This document shows, in pieces, positions 53,406 to 61,405 of a stretch of DNA of 64,000 nucleotides. Origin of the DNA: Ferruginibacter sp. (lineage in GTDB: Bacteria > Bacteroidota > Bacteroidia > Chitinophagales > Chitinophagaceae); the NCBI GenBank assembly GCA_016786725.1, contig JAEUVU010000003.1:186001-250000 (forward strand). The letters are read 5' to 3'. A model generated the notes under the pieces. It was not told the DNA's origin and searched no databases. It saw only the letters and a program-made list of their open reading frames with translations. Each line of letters begins with the position of its first letter. The first letter of the stretch is position 1. The position numbers and the translations under genes were made by a program.

Positions 53406-55211
53406 ATGAGTAGCGTAGCCACATTACACCATGCCGATGTTCACGGATCACATGATGCACATCATGAACATCATCACCATGAAACATTTATAACCAAATA
53501 TGTTTTCAGCCAGGATCATAAAATGATTGCCAAGCAGTTTTTGGTAACCGGTATTATCTGGGCTATCATTGGAGGTTTGTTCTCGGTAGTATTCCGTTTT
53601 CAACTGGGCTATCCTGAATCAACTTTTCCGTGGATGGAAGATATATTCGGTCATTGGGCTGCAGGCGGTAAATTAAAACCCGAATTTTATTATGCACTGG
53701 TTACCATGCATGGAACCATTTTAGTGTTCTTTGTATTAACAGCAGGCTTAAGCGGAACTTTTGCAAACTTCCTGATTCCTTTACAGGTTGGTGCAAGAGA
53801 TATGGCTTCGCCAATGCTGAATATGTTGAGTTACTGGTTCTTCTTCCTGGCTTCTGTTATCATGTTTGCATCCCTGTTTATACAAACAGGCCCTGCAAGC
53901 GGCGGATGGACGATCTACCCTCCGTTGAGTGCACTTGGAGATGCTTCAAGCGGCGCCAAACTTGGTATGGATTTCTGGCTGGTGAGTATGGCGATGTTCA
54001 TCGTATCTTCTTTACTGGGAGGCCTTAACTATATCACTACCATCCTTAACATGCGTACTAAAGGTATGAGCATGACACGTCTGCCGCTTACAGTTTGGGC
54101 ACTGTTCTTTACTGCTGTGTTGGGTGTACTTTCTTTCCCTGTATTATTATCAGGCGCTATATTGTTACTGTTCGATCGTAACCTGGGTACCAGTTTTTAT
54201 TTAAGCGATATTGTTGTTGCAGGTAAAATTCTACCAAACGAAGGTGGTAGTGCCATCCTGTTCCAGCACTTGTTCTGGTTCCTTGGCCATCCTGAAGTAT
54301 ATATCATTCTCCTGCCTGCCATGGGTATGAGTTCGGAGATCATCAGCGTTAACAGCCGTAAACCAATTTTTGGTTACATGGCGATGGTAGGGTCAATATT
54401 TGCGATTGCGATACTTGCGTTTTTAGTATGGGCGCACCATATGTTTGTAACAGGGTTAAATCCGTTCCTCGGATCGGTGTTTGTGTTGCTTACATTGCTG
54501 ATTGCTGTTCCTTCAGCCATCAAAGTGTTTAACTGGCTTACAACATTGTGGCGTGCAAATATCCGCTTTACACCAGCCATGCTTTTTGCGATTGGTTTTG
54601 TAAGTTTATTTATCAGTGGCGGTTTAACAGGTATCTTCCTGGGTAATTCAGCGCTCGATCTTCATTTACACGATACTTATTTTGTGGTAGCTCACTTTCA
54701 CATAGTAATGGGTGTGGCATCATTCTTCGGCATGTTTGCCGGCGTTTATCACTGGTTCCCTAAAATGTTTGGGCGTTATTTAAATAATACACTGGCCTAT
54801 ATCCATTTTTGGGTAACAATTGTTGGCGCTTACCTTATTTTCTGGCCCATGCATTACCAGGGCTTATCCGGTATGCCACGCCGCTACTATGATTTTTCAG
54901 GATGGACATCATTTAACATGTTCAGCGGACTAAATGAGTTCATCAGCTTTGTAGCATTGATAGTTTTTTGCGTTCAACTGCTGTTTGTATTCAATTTCTT
55001 TTACAGCATGTTCAAAGGAAGAAAAGTTACTGATTCAAATCCATGGGGTTCTAATACACTGGAGTGGACAACACCGATCAATCCTGGTCATGGAAACTGG
55101 CCTGGTGAGATACCCGAGGTTTACCGCGGCGCTTACGATTATGCAAAAGATGGTAAAGAATTTATACCACAGAACACACCGGTTGGAGATGATGAGTCAA
55201 CGCATCATTAA
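53406..55211 (+). CDS. coxA: Cytochrome c oxidase subunit I (aa3-type)
   Basis: 601 residues, twelve helices, haem a and a3-CuB. Ligands and channel residues: MHGTILVFF (haem a His), WFLGHPEVYI (His295 on CuB, Glu297, Tyr299), AHHMFVTG (CuB), and HDTYFVVAHFHIV (haems). Glu297 in GHPEVY marks an A1-type oxidase. The N-terminus has an unusual His-rich stretch, HHADVHGSHDAHHEHHHHE (residues 8-26), which may bind copper. It catalyses oxygen reduction coupled to proton pumping. Confidence 0.96.
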   Translation: MSSVATLHHADVHGSHDAHHEHHHHETFITKYVFSQDHKMIAKQFLVTGIIWAIIGGLFSVVFRFQLGYPESTFPWMEDIFGHWAAGGKLKPEFYYALVTMHGTILVFFVLTAGLSGTFANFLIPLQVGARDMASPMLNMLSYWFFFLASVIMFASLFIQTGPASGGWTIYPPLSALGDASSGAKLGMDFWLVSMAMFIVSSLLGGLNYITTILNMRTKGMSMTRLPLTVWALFFTAVLGVLSFPVLLSGAILLLFDRNLGTSFYLSDIVVAGKILPNEGGSAILFQHLFWFLGHPEVYIILLPAMGMSSEIISVNSRKPIFGYMAMVGSIFAIAILAFLVWAHHMFVTGLNPFLGSVFVLLTLLIAVPSAIKVFNWLTTLWRANIRFTPAMLFAIGFVSLFISGGLTGIFLGNSALDLHLHDTYFVVAHFHIVMGVASFFGMFAGVYHWFPKMFGRYLNNTLAYIHFWVTIVGAYLIFWPMHYQGLSGMPRRYYDFSGWTSFNMFSGLNEFISFVALIVFCVQLLFVFNFFYSMFKGRKVTDSNPWGSNTLEWTTPINPGHGNWPGEIPEVYRGAYDYAKDGKEFIPQNTPVGDDESTHH

Positions 55212-55259
55212 AAAAATTAAAAGTGGGGTGGATCTTGAAGCGTTATAAAATTTAGATTT

Positions 55260-56195
55260 TTGAATAATTCAGAACAGGAACAAAAAGCCATAGCCAATTC
55301 AACATCGTTTGCATTGGTAAGTAAAGTGAAAGATTACTTTCAGCTGATCAAATTCACTTTAAGTTTTATGGTTGTGTTCAGTACGGTGGTTAGTTTTTTA
55401 ATTGCACCTAATGAACAGTTTTATGTTCGTGAAAAATTAATATCAGTTCTTTTACTTTTTGTTGCAGGCATGTTGGTCACCGGTTCAGCAAACGCCATTA
55501 ACCAGATACTGGAAAAAACATCAGATTCGTTAATGATGCGTACGGCTAAAAGGCCGGTTGCAAGTGGCAGGATGACCGTGAATGAAGCAGGTATATTTGC
55601 TTTTATTACAGGAGCAGTCGGCATCTTTATGATGTGGCATTTTTTTAACACGGAGAGTGCATTGATAAGTTTAGCCAGTCTTTTTTTATACGGCTTTATT
55701 TACACACCACTCAAAAAAGTTAATTCAATTTCTGTATTGATTGGCGGTATTCCGGGCGCCTTACCTTGTTTGATAGGGTGGGTTGCTGCTTATGGTAACG
55801 CTTCAATCAGTTGGACGGGCGGATGGGTTTTGTTTGGCATCCAGTTCTTATGGCAGTTCCCTCATTTTTGGGCAATTGCCTGGCTGGCGCACAAAGATTA
55901 CACCACTGCAGGATTTAAATTGTTGCCGGCAGATAAAGGCCCTACCAGGTTTACCGCCATGCAAAGTATCATTTACAGTGCATTGATGATGCCGATGGGT
56001 TTTGCGCCTTATTTTACAGGCATAGCAGGCATCACAAGCTTTTTTATTTTGCTGGCCTGTAACTTGTGGATGGTTTATGTGAGTGTGATGCTGTTTATAA
56101 AAATGGATGCAAATAGTGCAAGGAAGGTGATGTTCAGTTCTTATTTTTATTTGATGATCGTTTTGCTGGCATTGTTTGCAAACAGAACGGTATAA
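55260..56195 (+). CDS. ctaB: Protohaem IX farnesyltransferase (haem O synthase)
   Basis: 311 residues with nine membrane helices. It adds a farnesyl group to haem b, making haem O for the aa3 oxidase. Motifs: NAINQILEKTSDSLMMRTAK (84-103, the N-x-x-x-D-type pair) followed by RPVASGRM, and PHFWAIAWLAHKDY. The start is TTG (55260-55262); no ATG lies near the N-terminus. The haem A synthase gene (ctaA) that would follow in the pathway is not in the window. Confidence 0.93.
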   Translation: MNNSEQEQKAIANSTSFALVSKVKDYFQLIKFTLSFMVVFSTVVSFLIAPNEQFYVREKLISVLLLFVAGMLVTGSANAINQILEKTSDSLMMRTAKRPVASGRMTVNEAGIFAFITGAVGIFMMWHFFNTESALISLASLFLYGFIYTPLKKVNSISVLIGGIPGALPCLIGWVAAYGNASISWTGGWVLFGIQFLWQFPHFWAIAWLAHKDYTTAGFKLLPADKGPTRFTAMQSIIYSALMMPMGFAPYFTGIAGITSFFILLACNLWMVYVSVMLFIKMDANSARKVMFSSYFYLMIVLLALFANRTV

Positions 56196-56234
56196 TTATA
56201 ATGATTAAAAATTTCCCGGTTGGGATAATGTGAT

Positions 56235-56801
56235 ATGAGTACAGTGGCAATGGAACAAAGAAAAAAAATTCATCCGCATAAATTTACCCTTTGGGTAGGC
56301 ATTGGCAGTTTGCTGATGATGTTTGCGGGTTTAACAAGCGCTTATATAGTTAAACGAAACCAGGCTAACTGGCAATCGTTTGATCTGCCGCAGTTCTTTT
56401 GGTACAGCACCCTTGCAATAATAGCAAGCAGTGTTACCATTTATCTGGCAGAAAAAGCTTTTAAGCAGCGGGAGATGAAGAAATACAGGAGCCTGGTAAC
56501 AGCCACGCTTGTATTGGGAGTTCTTTTTATCGTTTTTCAATTGCTCGGCTTTCAGCAATTGTGGGCAAAGCAGATAACACTTACAGGAAATGTATCTTAC
56601 TCATTTATGTATGTAATTGTTGGCCTGCATGCTGCCCACGTGGTAGGAGGTTTAATAGCATTGATCGTATTGTTTGCAAAGGCATTCAGTACAAAAACAA
56701 GAATATACAACAGTGTACCGGTTGAACTGGTAAGTACATACTGGCACTTTGTAGATGTACTCTGGATTTATTTATTGATATTTTTGATAATGATAAAGTA
56801 A
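56235..56801 (+). CDS. Cytochrome c oxidase subunit III-like protein (first copy)
   Basis: 188 residues, five helices, with the subunit III patterns HKFTLWVGIGSLLMMFAGLT (16-35) and the final TYWHFVDVLWIYLLIFLIM. Shorter than the second copy. In many Bacteroidota two subunit III genes follow ctaB, as here. It lacks cofactors; subunit III stabilises the core enzyme. Confidence 0.9.
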   Translation: MSTVAMEQRKKIHPHKFTLWVGIGSLLMMFAGLTSAYIVKRNQANWQSFDLPQFFWYSTLAIIASSVTIYLAEKAFKQREMKKYRSLVTATLVLGVLFIVFQLLGFQQLWAKQITLTGNVSYSFMYVIVGLHAAHVVGGLIALIVLFAKAFSTKTRIYNSVPVELVSTYWHFVDVLWIYLLIFLIMIK

Positions 56802-56808
56802 GAAAAGT

Positions 56809-56880
56809 TTTAAGTAGCAAGTTCTAAGTTTTTTAATCAACTTATAACTTAACACTTATAACATAGAACTTAAAACAAGA
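56809..56880. repeat. AT-rich repeat between the two subunit III genes
   Basis: AAGTTTTAAGTAGCAAGTTC on one side and CACTTATAACATAGAACTTA on the other pair imperfectly around a TTTTTTAATCAACTTATAAC centre. The 86-nt gap holds no ORF. Confidence 0.55.
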
Positions 56881-56887
56881 ATTTTAT

Positions 56888-57625
56888 ATGTCAACAACAG
56901 CGATACCAACAAACACTAAATGGTGGAACGGAGGAAGAAGCCCGTTTAATATAAGTTATGGTAAAGTAATGATGTGGTACTTTTTAATGAGCGATGCTTT
57001 TACTTTTGGGGCATTCCTGATTAGTTATGGTACCATCCGCTTTAGCGTAAACCATTGGGCTGATCCTAACCATGTGTTCAATGCATTTCCATTTGCAGGA
57101 CATGCAAACCTGCCACTTGCATTTGTAAGTTTGATGACCTTTATCCTGATTTTCAGCTCTGTGACGATGGTACTGGCAGTGCATGAAGGGCACAAGATGA
57201 ACAGGAAGGGTGTTGAGAAATACATGATACTTACAATACTCGGGGGTCTCGCCTTCTTAGGCTGCCAGGCCTGGGAGTGGACGCATATGATAACCGGCGA
57301 TCATGCTGTTTTGGTAAACGGACAAATTGAACATTGGGGAACAACAGTAACCAGGAACCCATGGGGGCCTGAAGTGATGCATAACGGACAACTGGTTGCA
57401 ACACCCGGCCCTATTGCATTCGGCGGATATTTCTTTGGTATTACAGGTTTCCACGGTTTCCACGTATTTAGTGGTGTTATCATAAACCTGGTAATGCTTA
57501 TCAAAACAAGGCTGGGCCATTTTGACCAGCGTGGCCATTATGAAATGATTGAGAAAGCAGGGTTGTACTGGCACTTTGTGGACCTGGTTTGGGTATTTGT
57601 ATTCCTTTGCTTTTACCTTGTTTAA
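56888..57625 (+). CDS. coxC: Cytochrome c oxidase subunit III (second copy)
   Basis: 245 residues, seven helices. Family marks: GKVMMWYFLMSDAFTFGAFL (26-45), a conserved EGHKMNRKG loop, and FHGFHVFSGVIINLVMLI with YWHFVDLVWVFVFLCFY at the end. A soluble loop (AVLVNGQIEHWGTTVTRNPWG) between helices is longer than in many relatives. Confidence 0.93.
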   Translation: MSTTAIPTNTKWWNGGRSPFNISYGKVMMWYFLMSDAFTFGAFLISYGTIRFSVNHWADPNHVFNAFPFAGHANLPLAFVSLMTFILIFSSVTMVLAVHEGHKMNRKGVEKYMILTILGGLAFLGCQAWEWTHMITGDHAVLVNGQIEHWGTTVTRNPWGPEVMHNGQLVATPGPIAFGGYFFGITGFHGFHVFSGVIINLVMLIKTRLGHFDQRGHYEMIEKAGLYWHFVDLVWVFVFLCFYLV

Positions 57626-57658
57626 AAAATTATTAAAAGAATTATTTAAAATATAATT

Positions 57659-58087
57659 ATGAGTTCAAACGTATCTTCTCCCGAAATTACACATGCTCCC
57701 GAGCATGCATCTGGTACGGGCCGTATATGGAAAACATTTTGGGTTTTATCTGTTTTAACAGTTATCGAATTGGGGCTTGGCTATTTATTATATTATCAGC
57801 ATGGCAAATGGGGCTACGGGCCGGTTATTTCAACCAAGCTGGTAATTGCTATATTAACGCTTTTAAAAGCCTATTACATTGTTTCCATCTTTATGCACCT
57901 GGGCGATGAGATCAGGAATATGATCATGACAATCATCGTACCGTTGCTTTTGTTTGTGTGGTTTATTGCTGCTTTTCTCTGGGATGGAGATTCGTGGAGG
58001 AGTTTACGTAATACAGATGCTCACAGTCGTGTCCCACAAACAGAGCAGCATCAATCGCATCCTGTTGAAAAAGATGCAAAGCCATAA
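57659..58087 (+). CDS. Cytochrome c oxidase subunit IV (CyoD-type)
   Basis: 142 residues with three helices: TFWVLSVLTVIELGLGYLLY (26-45), LVIAILTLLKAYYIVSIFMH (61-80) and IIVPLLLFVWFIAAFLW. The sequence KAYYIVSIFMHLGDE is characteristic. The hydrophilic tail is His/Gln-rich. It ends the oxidase operon; a terminator follows 26 nt on. Confidence 0.9.
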   Translation: MSSNVSSPEITHAPEHASGTGRIWKTFWVLSVLTVIELGLGYLLYYQHGKWGYGPVISTKLVIAILTLLKAYYIVSIFMHLGDEIRNMIMTIIVPLLLFVWFIAAFLWDGDSWRSLRNTDAHSRVPQTEQHQSHPVEKDAKP

Positions 58088-58113
58088 TTCGTTTTGATAA
58101 AAGTTTCATTATA

Positions 58114-58146
58114 AACCATTCGCCAAAAGTGAATGGTTTTTGTTTT
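58114..58146 (+). terminator. Terminator of the ACIII/oxidase operon
   Basis: Perfect 8-bp stem AACCATTC (58114-58121) / GAATGGTT (58131-58138) with a 9-nt loop, followed by TTTTGTTTT. Confidence 0.85.
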
Positions 58147-58171
58147 ATGTATGATTTGATTTGCATTGCCG

Positions 58172-58179
58172 TAAATTTG
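58172..58179 (+). promoter_or_regulatory. -7 promoter box of the SCO gene
   Basis: TAAATTTG, 17 nt before the ATG; it follows the operon terminator, so the SCO gene can be transcribed separately. Confidence 0.5.
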
Positions 58180-58196
58180 CACAGTCAGAAACCGAT

Positions 58197-58991
58197 ATGA
58201 ACAAAAAAGCCATTTTAGCCCTGCTGCTTGCCCTGCTGATGCCCCTTGCAGGGTATTTTATAGTGAAGCATTACAGTAAAGATGCTGTGCATATGCCCGG
58301 CAGGTATTTTACTCCTGAACGGGTGGTTGTTTCTGAAAAAAATGGCAAAACGGTTACCGACACCATCTGGCATAAAGTAAAGAATATTGAATTCACCAAC
58401 CAGCTTGGTAAACAAGTTTCACTTTATGACCTGCAGGGAAAAATTATAGTAATTGATTTCTTTTTTACACGCTGCCCAAGCATTTGCCCCGGCCTTGCCC
58501 GCAGTATGAAAAGGTTACAGGATTCTTTTAAAAAAAATGACAGCATTGTACAGTTCATTTCAATAAGTGTAGATCCTGAGCATGATTCGGTACCGCAATT
58601 GAGGAAGTTTGCCGACAGGTTTGGAGCCAACCACGACAGCTGGTGGTTTGTAACCGGCAATAAAAAAGAGATCTATGATTTTGCATTGAATGAACTGAAA
58701 GCTGGCCTTGCCGATACAGAAGTAGATTCTTCTTTTATTCATACAGAGAATTTCTTTTTACTCGATAGCAGCTTTGTTGTAAGGGGATGGTACAACGGCT
58801 TTGATACTGTGAAACAGGCAAAGCTGGTGCAGGATATTCCTTTGATAATGCTTGAAAAAGATAAGAAAAAACCTTCCGTATTCAGGGAGTTCATTCCCAT
58901 ACTTCCTATGATATTTATTGCAATAGGAATTGTATTTGTTGCAGTGATAATTTTTAATAAACAAAAAGCCAAACAGGAAAAACGAGCGTAA
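58197..58991 (+). CDS. SCO1/SenC copper chaperone
   Basis: 264 residues from the ATG at 58197. An N-terminal anchor helix (AILALLLALLMPLAGYFIV), then a thioredoxin fold with the copper-binding motif TRCPSICPG (Cys93, Cys97) and the distal HTENFFLLD His182. A second hydrophobic segment lies near the C-terminus (FREFIPILPMIFIAIGIVFV, about 231-250). SCO proteins load copper into the CuA site of subunit II, which matches its position after the oxidase operon. Confidence 0.92.
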   Translation: MNKKAILALLLALLMPLAGYFIVKHYSKDAVHMPGRYFTPERVVVSEKNGKTVTDTIWHKVKNIEFTNQLGKQVSLYDLQGKIIVIDFFFTRCPSICPGLARSMKRLQDSFKKNDSIVQFISISVDPEHDSVPQLRKFADRFGANHDSWWFVTGNKKEIYDFALNELKAGLADTEVDSSFIHTENFFLLDSSFVVRGWYNGFDTVKQAKLVQDIPLIMLEKDKKKPSVFREFIPILPMIFIAIGIVFVAVIIFNKQKAKQEKRA

Positions 58992-58993
58992 AC

Positions 58994-59584
58994 ATGCTAC
59001 AGCCTTCACTTATAAAGAACGACAGGAAAGCCAGGTTTTTAATTTACACAGTTTCAATAGTTGTATTTGCAGCCGTAACCATATTAGGTAAATACAATCT
59101 TGCCGGTAAAGCAGAGCTGCCTTTCGATGAACACATTTTTGCAACAGCCAATGCGGCAATAAATGCCTGTGTTGCATTGTTATTGGTTGCAGGATTACTT
59201 ACTGTTAAAAACAGGAGTTATCAACTGCATAAAAATATCATGCTTTTGGCTATGGGATTATCAGTACTTTTTTTACTCTCATACATTTGTCATCACTTGT
59301 TTGCAGGCGAAACTGCTTTTGGCGAAACTGATGGAATAAAAGGATTGAGTGAAGCTGAACTTGCAGCAGCAGGAAGTATGCGGACTGTTTACCTGGCTAT
59401 TTTAATAACACATATCCCATTAGCTGGACTGGTTTTGCCGTTTATACTATTTGCAGCTTACCGTGCCTTGACCGGTGAATATGAAAAGCATAAAAAACTG
59501 GTGAGATATGTTTGGCCAATATGGTTTTATGTGGCAGTAACCGGTGTGATCGTTTATTTAATGATCAGCCCTTATTACAAATAA
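58994..59584 (+). CDS. DUF420 family membrane protein
   Basis: 196 residues with five hydrophobic segments (FLIYTVSIVVFAAVTIL, NACVALLLVAGLLTV, NIMLLAMGLSVLFLLSYICH, AILITHIPLAGLVLPFILF, YVAVTGVIVYLMIS), matching DUF420. These proteins are often beside cytochrome oxidase or SCO genes and probably help oxidase assembly, though this is inference. It begins 2 nt after the SCO stop, so the two are translated together. Confidence 0.9.
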   Translation: MLQPSLIKNDRKARFLIYTVSIVVFAAVTILGKYNLAGKAELPFDEHIFATANAAINACVALLLVAGLLTVKNRSYQLHKNIMLLAMGLSVLFLLSYICHHLFAGETAFGETDGIKGLSEAELAAAGSMRTVYLAILITHIPLAGLVLPFILFAAYRALTGEYEKHKKLVRYVWPIWFYVAVTGVIVYLMISPYYK

Positions 59585-59590
59585 GATAGC

Positions 59591-60052
59591 ATGCAAAAAG
59601 GAAACGCTCTAAAGGCATTGAACATTATTCACAAAGGCCTGCTGGCAGGACAGGTAATGTTTGCGGCTGTTACCGCATATCTTTTATATTCAGGGGCCGT
59701 TTTTCCTGCCGCAACAGGACTTGATAAGATATTGCAGGTTGTAGCTCTGGCTTTAACAGCAGCGGGTGTATTCGCTGGCTTCACGGTTTTTAAAAAGAAA
59801 TTAGGGCAGATACGTGAGATGCAGGGCGGGGCTAAAGAAAAGTTTGATCAATACCGTGCAGCATGCATTATACAATGGGCGCTTATGGAAGGCCCGGCGA
59901 TTTTCTGTATCATTTGTTTTTTTCTCACCGGTAATTATGCGTTCCTGGCTGTGGTTGCATTTGTTATTGTTCTTTTCGTTATGACGGGGCCGTCAAAACT
60001 TAAGATACAACTGCAGCTGCAGATAAGTGAAGCAGAGCTTGATGAATTATAA
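59591..60052 (+). CDS. Hypothetical four-helix membrane protein
   Basis: 153 residues with four membrane helices (GQVMFAAVTAYLLYSGAVF, LQVVALALTAAGVFAGFTVF, ALMEGPAIFCIICFFLTGN, FLAVVAFVIVLFVMTGPS) and a Glu/Asp-rich tail. Nothing catalytic. 6 nt after DUF420, so part of the SCO-DUF420 unit. Its stop overlaps the end of the convergent OB-fold gene by 6 nt. Confidence 0.7.
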   Translation: MQKGNALKALNIIHKGLLAGQVMFAAVTAYLLYSGAVFPAATGLDKILQVVALALTAAGVFAGFTVFKKKLGQIREMQGGAKEKFDQYRAACIIQWALMEGPAIFCIICFFLTGNYAFLAVVAFVIVLFVMTGPSKLKIQLQLQISEAELDEL

Positions 60053-60742
60053 AACCGGTTCAACAACGATCTTCATTTTGCTCAGGTAAGAGATATGTAC
60101 ATTTAACCTGTCACCAACTTTAATATCCGTAACGGCTTTCGGAGAAATTTTAGCCTGCACTTTATCGCCGAAGATATTCAGGTAAATGCCATGCGGCGAT
60201 ATTTTGTAAACTGCTGCCTTAACAATTTCCTTCTTTTTAAAAGCCCTTTCTGCAGAATAATATTCAGGGATGAATTTTTGTGTAAAAAGAGAAGCTGCGA
60301 TCTTCTCTTTTTTCTCCAGGTTGTTTAACGCAAATGTTACTGCTTCATTCAATTCAGCTTCAGTTGGCTTTAATTGCCAGGGCGATGATTGCACGGGAAA
60401 AAACAAATAACTATCTATCTCCTTTACAAAATAATTATCATCAACAACTTTTAAGTAGCCGATGAAATTGTTTTCTGTCCTGGCTTTATTGATGAGAGCA
60501 TCCAGTGCATTGTTGTACAAAAATTTAATGTCAGAAGCCACCATTTTATCACCACGACCCGATAAACCAACATTAAATGTTACCGTATCTCCAATATGAA
60601 AACTATGTTTTGTTTTCAGGTTCTTTTCATCGGTACTTCCATTCACTACTTTCTTTTTTCCATTCACTTCATACTCAATCATGATGTATTTTTTTTCATG
60701 ATTAACAAAAGAGACTTTACCGGTATGTTTAGTATTGCTCAT
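60047..60742 (-). CDS. OB-fold/S1-like domain protein, unknown
   Basis: 231 residues, soluble. The N-terminal 70 residues form a cold-shock-like OB fold (TGKVSFVNHEKKYIMIEYEV; FHIGDTVTFNVGLSGRGDKM), and the last 60 look like an S1-type RNA-binding domain (KKEIVKAAVYKISPHGIYLN; ITPKAVTDIKVGDRLNVHIS). The middle is helical. This suggests RNA binding. Upstream 9 nt is the alkyltransferase-like gene, so they may be one operon. Confidence 0.6.
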   Translation of the reverse strand: MSNTKHTGKVSFVNHEKKYIMIEYEVNGKKKVVNGSTDEKNLKTKHSFHIGDTVTFNVGLSGRGDKMVASDIKFLYNNALDALINKARTENNFIGYLKVVDDNYFVKEIDSYLFFPVQSSPWQLKPTEAELNEAVTFALNNLEKKEKIAASLFTQKFIPEYYSAERAFKKKEIVKAAVYKISPHGIYLNIFGDKVQAKISPKAVTDIKVGDRLNVHISYLSKMKIVVEPVL

Positions 60743-60751
60743 GAAGTAAAA

Positions 60752-61183
60752 TTATAAAGCCAGCTCTTTTGATGGATCCCAAAACCGTTCTTTAAAATCA
60801 ACCACTGTATCGTTTTTAACAGCAACACCATCCTTCTTTAGCAACTCTTCCATCATCGTAGGAGTAGGAAAATGAAACTTTCCGGTAAGCATTCCATTGC
60901 GGTTCACTACACGTTGAGCCGGCACTTTTGGTTTGGCAGTACCTGCCGCATTCATTGCCCAGCCTACCATACGGGCACTCAGTTTTGTGCCAAGGTAAGT
61001 GGCAATAGCGCCATAAGAAGTAACTCTTCCTTTAGGGATCTGCCTCGCCACATCAAATACATCAGCAAAAAAACTGTACGGCCCCCTCCCCGAGCTAAGC
61101 TCCTTCTCTTCGCTACGCTTGCGAACCCCCGAAGGGGCAGGAGTTTTAGCAGTAAGAATTTTTTTAGGGCTTTTCTTTTTCAT
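60752..61183 (-). CDS. Alkyltransferase-like (ATL) protein of the MGMT family
   Basis: 143 residues from the ATG at 61183 (MKKKSPKK). The MGMT DNA-binding domain is present: FDVARQIPKGRVTSYGAIAT (43-62), the RMVGWAMNAA Arg finger (Arg71) and the active-site block, which reads VPAQRVVNRNG (97-107) where true transferases have PCHRV. The acceptor Cys is replaced by Ala (Ala99), so the protein cannot take the alkyl group. ATL proteins bind alkylated guanine and feed it to nucleotide-excision repair. Residues about 15-35 (APSGVRKRSEEKELSSGRGP) are coded by a repeat-like insert. Confidence 0.9.
   Translation of the reverse strand: MKKKSPKKILTAKTPAPSGVRKRSEEKELSSGRGPYSFFADVFDVARQIPKGRVTSYGAIATYLGTKLSARMVGWAMNAAGTAKPKVPAQRVVNRNGMLTGKFHFPTPTMMEELLKKDGVAVKNDTVVDFKERFWDPSKELAL
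61079..61141. repeat. Palindromic/repeat insert in the ATL coding sequence
   Basis: GGCCCCCTCCCCGAGCTAAG including a perfect GAGCT-A-AGCTC dyad (61092-61102), and CCCCCGAAGGGGC (61126-61138) with four-pair arms. The 63 nt are a multiple of three, so frame is kept. Confidence 0.6.
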
Positions 61184-61198
61184 ATCAGAAAGGTACAA

Positions 61199-61405
61199 TT
61201 AATCTCCAGGTTCTGAAGCCCCTCCTTTGGAGGGGTTGGGGAGGCTGCTGCGTTTTGGTTCCGGAACATTTTTGTAATCATAAGGGCAATGCCTGCAACC
61301 GTTGCCACAGCAATGGCCCCTGTCGAGGTGGTATTTTGCAGTGAGTACAATAAACCCCTGTTTATTGTAATAAAAATCTTCTCCTTCTGTCCAGCTATTC
61401 TTCAT
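61199..61405 (-). CDS. DUF5522 family small cysteine protein
   Basis: 68 residues. Core EGEDFYYNKQGFIVLTAKYH and the Cys-rich GHCCGNGCRHCPYDY (30-44) are characteristic of DUF5522 and suggest a metal or cluster site. The last 17 residues (PKRSSLPNPSKGGASEP) look out of place: they derive from the CCCCTCC-GGAGGGG palindrome at 61219-61235. The start overlaps the 3' end of trmB by 11 nt, so it is translationally coupled. Function unknown. Confidence 0.85.
   Translation of the reverse strand: MKNSWTEGEDFYYNKQGFIVLTAKYHLDRGHCCGNGCRHCPYDYKNVPEPKRSSLPNPSKGGASEPGD
61219..61235. repeat. CCCCTCC-TTT-GGAGGGG palindrome in the DUF5522 tail
   Basis: A perfect 7-bp dyad in the last codons of the DUF5522 gene, read on the minus strand as the peptide LPNPSKGGA. 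The same kind of element occurs between genes at 52156-52284. Confidence 0.75.
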
